A stretch of DNA of 64,000 bases. Origin: Lacinutrix neustonica. Its GTDB lineage: Bacteria > Bacteroidota > Bacteroidia > Flavobacteriales > Flavobacteriaceae. A program made the translations under genes and the position numbers. Shown one piece after another: positions 28,435 through 38,981 of this stretch (within the stretch, counting starts at the first letter, position 1; the number at the start of each line of letters is the position of its first letter). The notes under the pieces were generated by a model. It made no database searches. It saw only the letters and a list, made by a program, of their open reading frames with translations, and had not been told where the DNA came from. Where the stretch lies: NCBI RefSeq assembly GCF_026625145.1, contig NZ_CP113088.1:1364001-1428000 (forward strand), read 5' to 3'.

Positions 28435-28756
28435 TTACTTTTTAGTTCTCATTTTTGTAACTCGAAAGTAGTTTAGATCTGCTGCTAAATGATATCGAAA
28501 ATTATAAATATCTTCGAAAATCACTTCTCTAAATTCCGGGCTTACTTTATGAAGTAACTCTTTAAAATCTTCACTTAAAGGTTTTAATTTTATGCTTTTG
28601 ATTTCAGCTTCATATTTTTCAACATGATTGAAAATAGCTTCTAATACAGAACTAATTGCTCTACGAAAAATGCAATCACATCTATTTTTGAATTTTACGC
28701 ATAACTCTAAAACTAGAATATAAAGATTTCATAACGATCATAAACAAAAACTCCAA
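28435..28756 (-). pseudogene. sulP C-terminal fossil (STAS region plus an internal piece)
   Basis: The minus strand of 28435-28656 encodes, without a stop, VLEAIFNHVEKYEAEIKSIK and LSEDFKELLHKVSPEFR, then YHLAADLN. These align residue for residue with the STAS end of the SulP protein at 31130. Bases 28692-28756 match 31641-31708 of the same gene at the DNA level. About 260 bases between the two pieces have been lost. There is no start codon or translation signal, so it is a duplication remnant. Confidence 0.82.
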
Positions 28757-28760
28757 CAAC

Positions 28761-28842
28761 TTAGCAAGGGATTCTAGCTCAATTACAGCAAGAGATGTCA
28801 TTAGAAATAATAGTGATTACAATACATTAACATCCAAAATTG
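28761..28842 (+). pseudogene. coaD C-terminal fossil
   Basis: The plus strand reads SSITARDVIRNNSDYNTLTSK, matching the CoaD end (SSIVRDVIRNNGDYTKLVPK, with one extra residue) at 26085-26150. It has no start and only about 27 codons. As with real coaD, it points at the 3' end of a histidine kinase. Confidence 0.78.
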
Positions 28843-28848
28843 AATGCG

Positions 28849-31025
28849 TTACGTTGTAATTTCATTTCTGTTTTGTGTTGCCTTGTTAATAGTTTCAACA
28901 AAATCTACGGTAAAAAATGGTTTCATGATATAACCATCCATATCATAATCATAAATCTTACTTTCTACTTCTTCAGTAGATGCTGCCGTTAAAGCAACAA
29001 TGGCTATCTCCTGATTAAATAATCTAATCTGCTTGGCTGTTTCATAACCATCTAATTCCGCATATGTAAATCCATTAAAATACAATCGAAATGTTCTGTC
29101 TTAATAATCTCAATAGCCTCTGCTCCGAAGCCACAGCTTTAGCTTTTATATCTAATTGATCTAATACTTTCCGAGTGACTAATTGATTAATTTTATTATC
29201 ATCTACAATCAAAATATTAAAATCCTTAATCTGTTGTAAATGATTTTCATAGATTACTGTTGGCAACTCCTCTTTTTTGCTTTTTGCAAAATCAAGTTCA
29301 AAGAAAAAAGTAGCCCCTTCGTATTCTTTACTTATGACCTTTATGTCGCTATTCATTGCCATAAGAATACGCTTTACTATAGATAAGCCTAAACCTGTGC
29401 CTTTATAGGATTTGGAATTCTTAGAATGTTCCTGGTAGAAATCCTCAAATACTTGTCCTTGATTCTCTTGAGAAATTCCCAATCCATTATCTGAGACTTT
29501 AAAATATACAGTCACCCTTTCATCAAAATCTTCTACTTTAGTAATAACAACATCTATATGACCATCGTTAGTGAATTTTATAGCATTTGAAATTAAATTA
29601 ATTAAAACTTGGGATAATTTTAAAGAATCTCCCTGTAATAAATCCGGAATACTGCTGTCATAATTTAAATGGATAGTATTATTACTATCGCGTAACGCAT
29701 ATTCTAAGCTGTCTATAATATTAGAAATAAGCTGTTTTAAATCAAAATCTGAAATTTGTAACTTCATTTTTCCGAGACTCTACTTTGTTTAACTCTAAAA
29801 CATTATTAATCAAAGACATGAGGTGATTTCCTGAAAATTTTAGGGACTCTAAGTATTCTTTATGTGTGGCATTTACATTTTCTTTTAACAAGAGTCCTGA
29901 TAATTCTATTACCGCATACAAAGGTGTTCTCAATTCGTGGCTAATTTCAGAGTAAAACTCACTTTTGGTTTTAGATAAATTCTCAGCCCTGTCTTTCGCG
30001 CGTTTTAATTCTTTGTTCTTATGATACAACAAAAAAGCTAACAATAATAAAGCGGTAATGAATACAACCAAAACTATATTATACCCTCTGCTCTCTGAAA
30101 TAAGAGATTCTTGGATGGCATTTTCTTTTTCTTTAAGCTTCAATTTTACATCATTTTCTCTTAGAAAATTATCTGCTTCTACTTGCTTTGCCCTTTCAAA
30201 TTGTTCAATAGAATAGACTGAGTCTTTTACTTCAATATACTCACTTAATACCGAATAGGCCTTTTCAAAGTTTTTGTTTTCAGCATTTATATAAGCAACA
30301 TTAGAATGTGCGTCGGCTAAAACATCTAAATAGTTATACTTTTTGGTAAAATCTATGGTTTTATTATAGTACGCCAAAGATTTCTTTGAATCCCCCAACT
30401 TATGATACACATAAATTAAAATTGAAAAGATTTCACCTATTATAGCTTCCCCTTCATAATACCGTTCGGCAAGGGTTTCTGCCTTAGAAAGGTATTCAAG
30501 ACTTTCTTTATAATTATTATCTTCTTCGTTTTGATGATTGATCAGGTTAACACCAATGTTGTAAAGGGGGTACACCGATTGTATAGGGGATTTACTTTTT
30601 TGTGCGACCTCTAATGATTTTTTAAAAAAAGTGCTTGATTTCTCAAGGCTGTCATAAGCTCTGTAATTAACTCCAATATTATTATAGGCAATAATAATCC
30701 TAGAGGTATCTTTTAGTTTAATAAATAAATCTTTGGCCTTAAATAAATAATCAAAACTTAAAGAGTCATTGTTCACAAAATAATGCGAATTTCCTAAAAC
30801 ATTAAATGCTCTAGCTCTAAGATGGTCGTCCTTGACCTTAATCGAATAGTTAAGTACTTTGGTGCTTATTTCTATGGCTTCCCCATATTTGTTGCGTTGA
30901 CAAAGTTCAAATGCTCTTTCTATTTCATTATACATCGCATCAATAGGAGGCTCTGTGTCCTGTTGTGCTTGCAATGACACCATGGAAATTAATAAAAGAA
31001 CAAGACTAAAATAGGTCTTCTTCAT
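28849..31025 (-). CDS. hybrid TPR sensor histidine kinase-response regulator, copy 2 (three frameshifts)
   Basis: The paralogue of the kinase at 26155 with the same architecture. It has a signal peptide from MKKTYFSLVLLLIS, TPR sensor region, transmembrane helix near 333-352, HisKA (EISHELRTPLYAV), HATPase_c (GTGLGLSIV), and a receiver with LIVDDN and Asp in LMDLHM. Frame breaks lie at 29058-29061 (one base short), 29125-29129 (one short) and 29773-29777 (CCGAGA, one extra). Correcting all three gives exactly 725 residues, the same as copy 1. The TPR sensor parts differ more than the catalytic parts, which suggests different inputs. Confidence 0.92.
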
Positions 31026-31129
31026 TGGGGTAAAATTTCTGTTTCGCAATGTAATGAAAAAACCCATAAACCAGCATTTCAACATAAAAAATACTACTTT
31101 AATCGGTTTTTTATGCTTTTTACACGACT

Positions 31130-32797
31130 TTATAGACTACAGTTTATATTCTGAAAGAGATTTAGTAAAACGTTCGGATCGGCTGCTAAATGGTATCGCG
31201 GATCATCAATATCTTCTATAATGACTGCTCTAAATTTCGGACTCGCCTTATACAGTAACTCTTTACAATCTTCACTTAAATGTTTCAATTTAATGCTTTT
31301 GCCTTCGGCTTCATATTTTTCAACCAAATTGAAAATGGCTTCTAATGCAGAGTGATCGCTTACACGAGACTCAACAAAATCAATTTCTACTCTATCCGGA
31401 TCATTTTTTGCATCGAATTTATCGTTAAACGCTGTAATACTTCCGAAGAATAATGGGCCCCAAATTTCATAAACCTTAGTTCCATCATCCTTTACCCGTT
31501 TTCTCGCTCTAATTTTCTTTGCATTTTCCCAGGCAAAAACTAAGGCAGAGATGATGACCCCAACAAAAACAGCTATCGCTAAATCATAAATAACCGTTAC
31601 GGCACTAACAATGACCAATACAAAGGCATCTGTTTTGGGTATTTTACGCATAATTCGGAAACTAGACCAAGCAAAGGTTTCAATAACCATCATAAACATG
31701 ACACCAACCAATGCCGCGATAGGAACCTGCTCTATTAATTTATCTGTAAATAAAATAAAGGTTAACAATGTTATAGCGGTCATGATACCGGATAAACGTC
31801 CACGCCCTCCAGCATTGATATTAATTACGGTTTGGCCAATCATGCCACAACCTCCCGTACCTCCAAATAAGCCACTCATTATATTTCCGGCCCCTTGAGC
31901 GATACATTCTTTATTCCCATTTCCTCCTGGTTTCAGTCAGTTCATCTACTAAATTTAGAGTCATTAAAGATTCTATTAGTCCAACCGAAGCCGCTAGAAA
32001 GGCAAATGGTAATATAAATGTTAGGGTGTCCATATTAAAAGGCAAATTTTGCCATAACTCCATATTTGGTGTTGGAAACGCTCCTTTTAAACCGGTTCCT
32101 CCACCTTCAATAATGTAGGAACCTACTGTGTTTACTTCTATTCCGGCAAAAACAACTATAAACGTAGTGATTAAAATAGCGGTTAAAGAAGCTGGAATTT
32201 TCTTAGTCCATCTAGGTAGTACCCAAATAATGAACATGGTTAACGCCACCAAACCAATCATCATATACAACTCTTCGCCTTGCATATAAGTGCTTATATA
32301 TTCTTTTACACCATCCTTAGAAATCGCGACCTTTTTGTGTGTAAACATTTTTACTTGCGCCTGTAAAATGACAATCGCTAAACCATTAACAAAACCCATC
32401 ATTACCGAATGCGGAATTAAACGCACAAATCGGCCCAGTTTAAAAACACCTGCTCCTATTTGAATGAATCCCATTAATATCACACAAGCCAAAAGATAAA
32501 AATAGCCCATGTTATCTATAGGCTGGTCAAACAACATACCTTTAGTATGACCTTCGGCTATCATGGTTACAAAGATAACGGCTACGGCACCTGCAGCTCC
32601 GTAAATCAACCCTGGACGACCACCAAAAATAGCCGTAATTAAACCAATAATAAAGGCTCCTGAAAGCGCCACTAAAGGATCAATTTGTGCTACAAAAGCA
32701 AAAGCAACAACTTCGGTATCATAGCTAAAGAGACTGTAATCCCTGCTAAAATATCACTTTTTGCATTTGCTGTTTGTTTTCTAAAATATGCTGTCAT
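31130..32797 (-). CDS. SulP family anion transporter with STAS domain (two frameshifts)
   Basis: A 555-residue inner-membrane permease after repair, for sulfate, bicarbonate or a related anion. The start is MTAYFRKQTANAKSDILAGITVSLAMIPE at 32797. It has about 10-12 hydrophobic segments, the SulP motif GLFGGTGGCGMIGQT (about residues 309-323) and a C-terminal cytoplasmic STAS domain (about 425-545). CCGG is broken at 32713-32717 (TTCGGT, one base short) and at 31926-31930 (CCTGG, one extra). The ion is not predictable from sequence alone. Confidence 0.9.
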
Positions 32798-32817
32798 AAC
32801 CACTGTTTTTCAAGCGG

Positions 32818-32848
32818 CAAAAGTACGTTTAATTGTGATATTAGCAAA
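32818..32848 (-). promoter_or_regulatory. sulP promoter
   Basis: On the minus strand TTTG (32848-32845), a 19-base spacer and TACTTTTG (32825-32818) form a complete Bacteroidota -33/-7 promoter about 21 bases upstream of the sulP ATG. Confidence 0.7.
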
Positions 32849-32859
32849 GATGCAATTGC

Positions 32860-32867
32860 TATATTTG
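32860..32867 (+). promoter_or_regulatory. -7 element of the M14 peptidase gene
   Basis: TATATTTG fits TAnnTTTG, 29 bases upstream of the M14 peptidase ATG at 32897. It lies back to back with the sulP promoter. A TTG at 32833-32835 is slightly too far for a good -33 box. Confidence 0.45.
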
Positions 32868-32896
32868 TTTCACATAAATTTACTAAATCGTTTGAA

Positions 32897-34627
32897 ATGA
32901 AGAAAAGAGTACTCGCTGCATTAATTATTTTCTGTTTTAACTGTGATTCAAAAAAAGAATATGATTTCACTACCGTTTTTGAAACCTCTGAAGGCACAGA
33001 AACTGCAACTTACTACGAAACGATTCAATATTATGAAAATTTAGCAGACTACTATCCCGAAATCTCAATAGATTCTATAGGTGAAACCGATTCAGGAAAA
33101 CCATTACATACCGTTACCTTTAATCCGGAATCCCATTTCGATTTTTCGGAAATTAGAAAAGAAAAACGCCTCCTTTTGATTAATAATGGTATACATCCCG
33201 GAGAAAGTGATGGTATCGATGCCACCATGCTCTTATTTAGAGACCTTGCACAAGGCAAAATTGAAGCACCAAAACATACCGTTATCGTGACGATTCCTAT
33301 TTATAATGTTGGCGGTAGTTTAAACCGCAACACGGGGACACGAACCAATCAAAATGGGCCTAAAGCCTATGGCTTTAGAGGCAATGCACGCAATTACGAT
33401 TTAAACCGAGATTTTATTAAAAACGACACCAAAAACGCAAGAACATTTGCCAAAATTTTTCATAGGATAAACCCGGATGTGTTTATTGACAACCACGTAA
33501 GTAATGGTGCAGATTATCAGTACACCTTAACACATTTATTTACACAACATAATAAATTAGGGGGTGATTTAGGCCACTATTTACATTCTGAAATGATGCC
33601 AAAACTAGAACAAAAATTAGACGCTAAACAATGGGACATTACCCCTTATGTCAACGTTTTTAATACGGTTCCTGAAAAAGGTTTTTCTCAATTTATGGAT
33701 TCACCAAGATACTCTACAGGTTACACAACTTTGTTTAACACCCTAGGGATGATGGTAGAAACACACATGCTAAAACCTTATAAACAACGTGTGGAAGGCA
33801 CTTATGAACTTATGAAAAGTATGTTAGTGATCATTGACGAAGACTATAAAAAAATAAAAGCACTGCGTCAAGATTTTAATAAAACGCTAATCGCAAAAAA
33901 CAGTTATCCGTTACAGTGGGCAATAGACACGACACAAGAAACGACTTTAAACTTTAAAGGTTTTGAAGGCAATACAATAGAGAGCCCGCTTACCGGAGCG
34001 ACACGTTTAAAATACGACACGGCTAAACCGTTTAATAAACAGATTACTTATCAAAACTATTTTAAACCTTCTTTAGAAGTAACTCTACCAACGGCGTATG
34101 TGATTCCTCAAGGTTGGTGGCAAATCTTAGACCTATTAGAATTAAACCGTGTGACATTTAAAGTGTTAGAAAAAGACACGTTGCTTCCTGTAACCTCATA
34201 TAAAATTGACAACTACGAAACACGTAAGGAAGCCTATGAAGGCCATTATTCGCATTATAATACTACAGTAAAAAGGACCCAAGAGAAAATCAACTTTAAA
34301 AAAGGCGATTACATTGTTGACACGAATCAATATGCTTTACGCTATTTACTAGAAACTTTAGAACCACAAGCTCCCGATTCTTTTTTTAATTGGAATTTTT
34401 TTGATACCATTTTACAGCAAAAAGAGGGGTTCTCTCCCTATGTTTGGGAAGATAAAGCAGAAAGCTTATTAGCAAAAAACCCGAATTTAAAAGCAGCCTT
34501 TAAGAGTAAGAAAGCGAATGAACCTGACTTTGCAAGCAATTGGTATGCACAATTGGATTGGCTACATAAAAACAGTGAAAACTACGAGAAAGCGCATTTA
34601 CAATATCCTGTTTATAGAATAGAGTAA
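32897..34627 (+). CDS. M14 family zinc carboxypeptidase-like lipoprotein
   Basis: A 576-residue exported metallopeptidase. The start MKKRVLAALIIFCFNC at 32897 gives a signal peptide and lipobox Cys; the longer frame upstream lies in promoter DNA. Zinc ligands are visible in NNGIHPGESDG (His and Glu) and DNHVSNGADYQYTLTH. The following KAYGFRGNARNYDLNRDFIK is typical of M14-like peptidases of Bacteroidota. It is probably a periplasmic or surface peptidase. Divergent from sulP. Confidence 0.9.
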   Translation: MKKRVLAALIIFCFNCDSKKEYDFTTVFETSEGTETATYYETIQYYENLADYYPEISIDSIGETDSGKPLHTVTFNPESHFDFSEIRKEKRLLLINNGIHPGESDGIDATMLLFRDLAQGKIEAPKHTVIVTIPIYNVGGSLNRNTGTRTNQNGPKAYGFRGNARNYDLNRDFIKNDTKNARTFAKIFHRINPDVFIDNHVSNGADYQYTLTHLFTQHNKLGGDLGHYLHSEMMPKLEQKLDAKQWDITPYVNVFNTVPEKGFSQFMDSPRYSTGYTTLFNTLGMMVETHMLKPYKQRVEGTYELMKSMLVIIDEDYKKIKALRQDFNKTLIAKNSYPLQWAIDTTQETTLNFKGFEGNTIESPLTGATRLKYDTAKPFNKQITYQNYFKPSLEVTLPTAYVIPQGWWQILDLLELNRVTFKVLEKDTLLPVTSYKIDNYETRKEAYEGHYSHYNTTVKRTQEKINFKKGDYIVDTNQYALRYLLETLEPQAPDSFFNWNFFDTILQQKEGFSPYVWEDKAESLLAKNPNLKAAFKSKKANEPDFASNWYAQLDWLHKNSENYEKAHLQYPVYRIE

Positions 34628-34805
34628 CATCTTTTTATCGCGCGTCTAAAATAAATATAAAAACCTAGAAAACAACATTTTAATTAAAAAACAAAGTGCA
34701 AAACGAATATTTTATACTACTCTAAAAATATTTTCAACACGATGTAAAACCAATTATAAAATACTATAATTTTGTTTAAAATACATATCGCGTTTTACGC
34801 CTTAA

Positions 34806-36252
34806 ATGAATAAATATATCGTTGTCAATCAACCTGAAAAATGGCATTTTTCGACTGAAAATATTACAGTAATATCTTCACAAGACTACCTTACCAATCC
34901 GCAGTTTTCACTTTTGAAGAATGCTAGAATATTTAACCTTTGTAAAGACTATAGTTATCAATCCAAGGGCTATTATGTTTCACTTTTAGCAGAAGCTAGA
35001 GGCCATTTAGCGATACCCACAGTTAGAAATATAGTCGATTTAAAAACCTTGAAACTGGTAAAAATCGTTTCAGACGAGTTCGATGATGTGATTCAACAAA
35101 GTTTAAAAAACATTAAATCCGAGAGAATTCACATTGAGTATTTATTTTGGTCAAAATGTGGCACAGAAATACAAAGAACTTAGTAGCTTATTTTATAAGC
35201 ATTTTCAAGTCCCTTTTTTACGTGTGAAATTTTACCACAGTACGAAATGGAACATACAAAGTATTAAAGCCATTTCTGAGTCTGAAATTCCAAACGAACA
35301 TTTAGAAAGTGTTCACGTTTTTGCTAACCAATATTTCTCTAAAAAACGGTATGACACGCCTAAATTGGTGACTTCAGATTTTGATCTGGCGATTTTAGTG
35401 AACCCAAATGATCCCGCACCACCAAGTAATTCTAAAGCATTAAAAAAGTTTATAGATGTCGCCGAAAAGATGAATATTTATGCTGAATTTATTGAGCCTA
35501 AAGATTTAAGTCGCTTATCTTCTTTTGACGCCTTATTTATTCGCCAAAGCACAGAAGTTAATAATGAAGCCTATGCCTTTGCTCGCAAAGCACAGCAAGA
35601 AGGTCTTGCCATTATTGACTACCCGGAGGCTATTTTAAAATGCTGTAATAAAGTATTCATGGCAGAAGCACTAAATAATGCCCATATTGCTACGCCAAAA
35701 ACGGTCATTGTACATAAAGACAACCGAGAAGTGGTATTAAAGCAAGTGGGGCTGCCTTGTGTTTTAAAGGCTCCTGACTCTACCTTTTCTTTTGGTGTAA
35801 AAAAAGCAAAAACAGAAACAGAATACCATACATTGGTCTCTGAAATGCTTAAGGAATCTGACCTAATTATTGCACAAGAGTTTTGTCCATCAGATTATGA
35901 TTGGCGCATTGGCATTATTGACGACAAACCCTTTTTTGCCTGCAAGTATTATATGGCAAAAGGGCATTGGCAGATTTATAACTGGAGTGCCAAGAAAAAA
36001 AATGACCAAGATGGTGACGCAGACTGCTTACCTATTGAAGACGTTCCCAAAGACGTGTTACATATGGCTGTAAAATCGGCCAAACTTATGGGTAAAGGCT
36101 TATATGGCATTGATATAAAAGTGGTAGACAACAAACCGATGGTTATAGAGATTAACGATAATCCGAATATTGATTTTGGTGTAGAAGACGCCTACTATGG
36201 TGAGTTGATATATACTAAAGTCCTTTCTGCACTAAAAAAACGCTTAGAATAA
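34806..36252 (+). CDS. RimK-family ATP-grasp ligase (frameshifted at 35119-35124)
   Basis: A 481-residue protein after repair: an N-terminal alpha/beta domain of about 160 residues typical of long RimK-like proteins, then an ATP-grasp fold (about 285-481). VLKAPDSTFSFGVKKA supplies the ATP lysine, and VDNKPMVIEINDNPNID the metal ligands. ATP-grasp ligases of this type join carboxylates to amines, for example adding Glu to a protein. At 35119-35124 CCGAGA replaces CCGGA. It heads a trio with a GCS2 ligase (1-base gap) and an N-formylglutamate amidohydrolase homologue. Confidence 0.88.
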
Positions 36253-36253
36253 C

Positions 36254-37487
36254 ATGGGTAAAAAATATCATCTCTTCGAAGTTTTTGGTATCGAATTAGA
36301 ATACATGCTTATTGATGCCTCGTCTTTTAAGATTGCGCCTATCGTGGACAGGTTATTAACAACAAAAAATGGGGCATTAACCTCAGATATTGATAATGGA
36401 ACGGTCGCCTGGAGTAATGAGTTGGTCGCACATGTGGTTGAGATAAAAACGAATGGCCCAACAAGAGATTTAGACACGCTTTCAGAAGATTTTCATAAAA
36501 ACGTATTAGAAATAAACCGTCTTTTAAAATCACAAAACACAAAATTACTACCTACGGCATGTCACCCATTAATGAATCCTTTAAAGGACACACGGCTTTG
36601 GAAACACAGCTATAGTGAGGTGTACGAGTTGTATAACCGTATTTTTGATTGTAAAGGCCACGGTTGGAGTAATGTGCAAAGCACGCATATAAACTTACCA
36701 TTTTATGATGATAAGGAATTTGAAAAACTTCATGCTGCCATTCGAATTATTTTACCACTATTACCAGGGCTTTGTGCGAGTTCTCCCATTTTAGAAGGTA
36801 AAATTACTGGTTTTAAAGATACGCGTCTCGGAATACTATAAGAATAATCAAAAAGAAATCCCTGAAATGACTGGCTTGGTTATCCCCGAACGCGTTTTTA
36901 GTAAAGTCGATTATTATGCCACCATTTTTGAACCGATTAATAAAGCGATTAAAACCTACGACCACAACAATATTTTAGACCACCATTTTCTAAATTCTCG
37001 TGGCGCCATAGCTCGTTTTGACAGAAACGCCATCGAAATAAGATTAGTAGATATTCAAGAGTGCCCAAAAGCAGATATTGCTATATGTGTATTGATTATA
37101 GAAGTCTTAAAAAAACTAGTTAACGGTGATTTAGCTAGCTTAAAAGATCAAAAAAAATGGGTAAAACAAGACTTGTTTGCCATTCTTAATGCGACCATAA
37201 AAGATGCCGAAAATCACAGCATTTCTAATCTTGACTATTTGGGATTATTTAATATAAACATGGATGCTTCAGTAAAAAATATTTGGAAACACTTATACGA
37301 GTTAACAAAAGACAACATCACTGAAGACTATAGAAACGCCATTGAAATCATATTAGAACATGGTACCCTATCGACTAGGATTGTTAATGCGTTACAAGAA
37401 GATACCACAGAAAAAAACATTCGATGTATATATAATCAATTAGCAGATTGTTTAGAAAACAACAGCCTTTTTATTCCAAAACATTAA
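36254..37487 (+). CDS. glutamate-cysteine ligase family 2 (YbdK-like) protein (frameshifted at 36826-36832)
   Basis: A 410-residue carboxylate-amine ligase after repair. It has EVFGIELEYMLID (about 7-19, metal-binding Glu), ATEVKT-like HVVEIKTNGP, HPL in ACHPLMNPL, and SNVQSTHINLP. YbdK-type GCS2 enzymes form gamma-glutamyl or similar amides. TCTCGGA at 36826-36832 is one base too long; CCGGA restores the frame. It starts 1 base after the RimK-like stop, which argues for tight co-translation. Confidence 0.87.
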
Positions 37488-37488
37488 A

Positions 37489-38171
37489 ATGGATCTTGTG
37501 TTAACTTGTGAGCATGGCGGTAATATTATCCAGAAGAATATTCTCCTCATTTCTATAATCAAGACGTGCTACACTCGCATAAAGGTTATGATTTAGGTGC
37601 TTTAGACTTGTTTTATTACTTACAACCCTTAGCCACCTATTCTAATTATAGTGAAACGAGCAGACTATTAATAGAATTAAACCGGTCCTTACATCACCAG
37701 TCCTTATTTTCAGAGTTCACTAAGTCACTAACTCTTGAAGCAAAGAAAGCAATAATAAAAGACCACTATAACCCTTATAGAAATACCGTAGAAACTCACA
37801 TAAAAGAACTTCTTAAGAATAACAGAAAGGTTTTACATCTGTCCATTCATTCATTCACGCCTGTTTTAAATAACATGGTAAGACCTTGTGATATTGGTCT
37901 TCTTTATGATGCATCTAGACCTAATGAAAAACAATTGGCATTAAAACTTAAGCAAGCCATAACCGTTATTAACCCGCATTGGAGAATTCGGTTTAACTAT
38001 CCATACTTGGGTAAGGCAGACGGGTTTACGACCTATTTAAGGAAACAAACACCAGAAGAATACATAGGCCTTGAGATTGAAATCAATCAGAAGTTTTCTA
38101 GAAAAAACACACTAGATCTTCAGTTAAAAAAAGACCTCTATAGTACTATAAATAATGTGATTAGAAGCTAA
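37489..38171 (+). CDS. N-formylglutamate amidohydrolase family protein (frameshifted near 37529-37532)
   Basis: A 227-residue zinc hydrolase-like protein after repair. MDLVLTCEHGGNIIP carries the family EHGG metal site. SIHSFTP, DIGLLYDASR and NYPYLGKADGFTTYLR follow, and YIGLEIEINQKFSR is near the end. The frame is lost at ATCCAGAAG (37528-37536), where one base is missing. This could be a broken CCCGG or a simple C loss. As third gene of the trio it could hydrolyse a formyl or glutamyl amide made by the two ligases. Confidence 0.82.
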
Positions 38172-38271
38172 AACCAACTTTGTCTTATTAAAGCAACACC
38201 ATGCAGCTAGCAGCTAATGAACGCCTGTTTTCATTCACTTCATTTGAATGGTACAGACGTAAAATCACGTT

Positions 38272-38853
38272 CTAAATAAGCAACTTAATATTCGCATAAG
38301 AGTTCTCTAAAGCGGCTTCTGAAGCCTGCTTATTTAACCATTCAACCTTTGTGATGCCTTCATTCTCTTGGGGCAAAAGTACGCCCTCATACTCTGTAGT
38401 CATTTCAAACCAATACGTGATTTTTACTTTAAGCTTTCCATTACGTCTAAACAAATGGTAAGTCGTCTCTAAAGGCTTATTTATTTTTAAACCCGCGACG
38501 CCTGTTTCTTCTTCAACTTCTCTTATGGCTGTATTTTCAATAGTTTCCTTTCCTTCAGCTTTACCTTTAGGCAAATCCCACTTGTCATTTCTGTATATAA
38601 ATAAAATGGCTTGATCTTTATTATAAACTTTCCCACCACCAGCAATAACATTAGGTAGTTTTTTTAAGAATTTTTTTAATATGGTGTCTTTGTTATGGTG
38701 AATTAACCGCACATGACTTATTTTCTTTTTTTTCAAAGCATTGAGGACCTGCTCCATATCAACACCTTTAAGTAAGAAATTTTTAAAATCGGTTTCTTTT
38801 TCAACTTCTGTAGTTAAAATAATTGGTTTGTCGTTTACAAAAATACGATACAT
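38272..38853 (-). CDS. NUDIX hydrolase
   Basis: A 193-residue pyrophosphohydrolase from the start MYRIFVNDKPIIL (38853). The same frame extends further upstream, but those residues fall in the intergenic promoter region. The Nudix box GKAEGKETIENTAIREVEEETGV (GX5EX7REUXEEXGU) is complete. A separate N-terminal half (about 1-65) precedes the Nudix fold and is typical of a flavobacterial subgroup. The substrate is unknown. It is divergent from pyrE. Confidence 0.85.
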   Translation of the reverse strand: MYRIFVNDKPIILTTEVEKETDFKNFLLKGVDMEQVLNALKKKKISHVRLIHHNKDTILKKFLKKLPNVIAGGGKVYNKDQAILFIYRNDKWDLPKGKAEGKETIENTAIREVEEETGVAGLKINKPLETTYHLFRRNGKLKVKITYWFEMTTEYEGVLLPQENEGITKVEWLNKQASEAALENSYANIKLLI

Positions 38854-38968
38854 CATAGTATGTCGAACAGTTAGTGGTGGTAAAAGTATTATTTTTTGCT
38901 TTAGTTTCTTATATCTTAAAAAGATATTTTTTTGTGCTATCAAGTAATACTTAAAATGAAATTAGTGT

Positions 38969-38976
38969 TATTTTTG
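38969..38976 (+). promoter_or_regulatory. -7 element of pyrE (near-leaderless transcript)
   Basis: TATTTTTG (TAnnTTTG) ends only 5 bases before the pyrE ATG at 38982. With a normal start about 5-7 bases downstream, the transcript would be leaderless or nearly so. Confidence 0.5.
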
Positions 38977-38981
38977 CAACT

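Larger units (their letters stand above)
28379..28848. repeat. junction of a tandem duplication carrying sulP and coaD fossils
   Basis: The 470 bases between the two kinases are not empty spacer. From left to right they hold a sulP 3' fragment (28435-28656), a second sulP fragment (28692-28756, matching 31641-31708) and a coaD 3' fragment (28761-28842). These are exactly the sequences that flank the kinase on either side elsewhere in the window, as expected for a coaD'-kinase-sulP' block repeated head to tail. Confidence 0.8.

Noticed and set aside
28435..28656. Separate STAS-domain anti-sigma-type gene
   Set aside because: It has no start and matches the last codons of the neighbouring sulP gene, so it is a duplication remnant.
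37528..37536. Clean assignment of the amidohydrolase break to the CCGG class
   Set aside because: ATCCAGAAG can be restored as CCCGG or simply as CCCAG. It was therefore left out of the count of 36.
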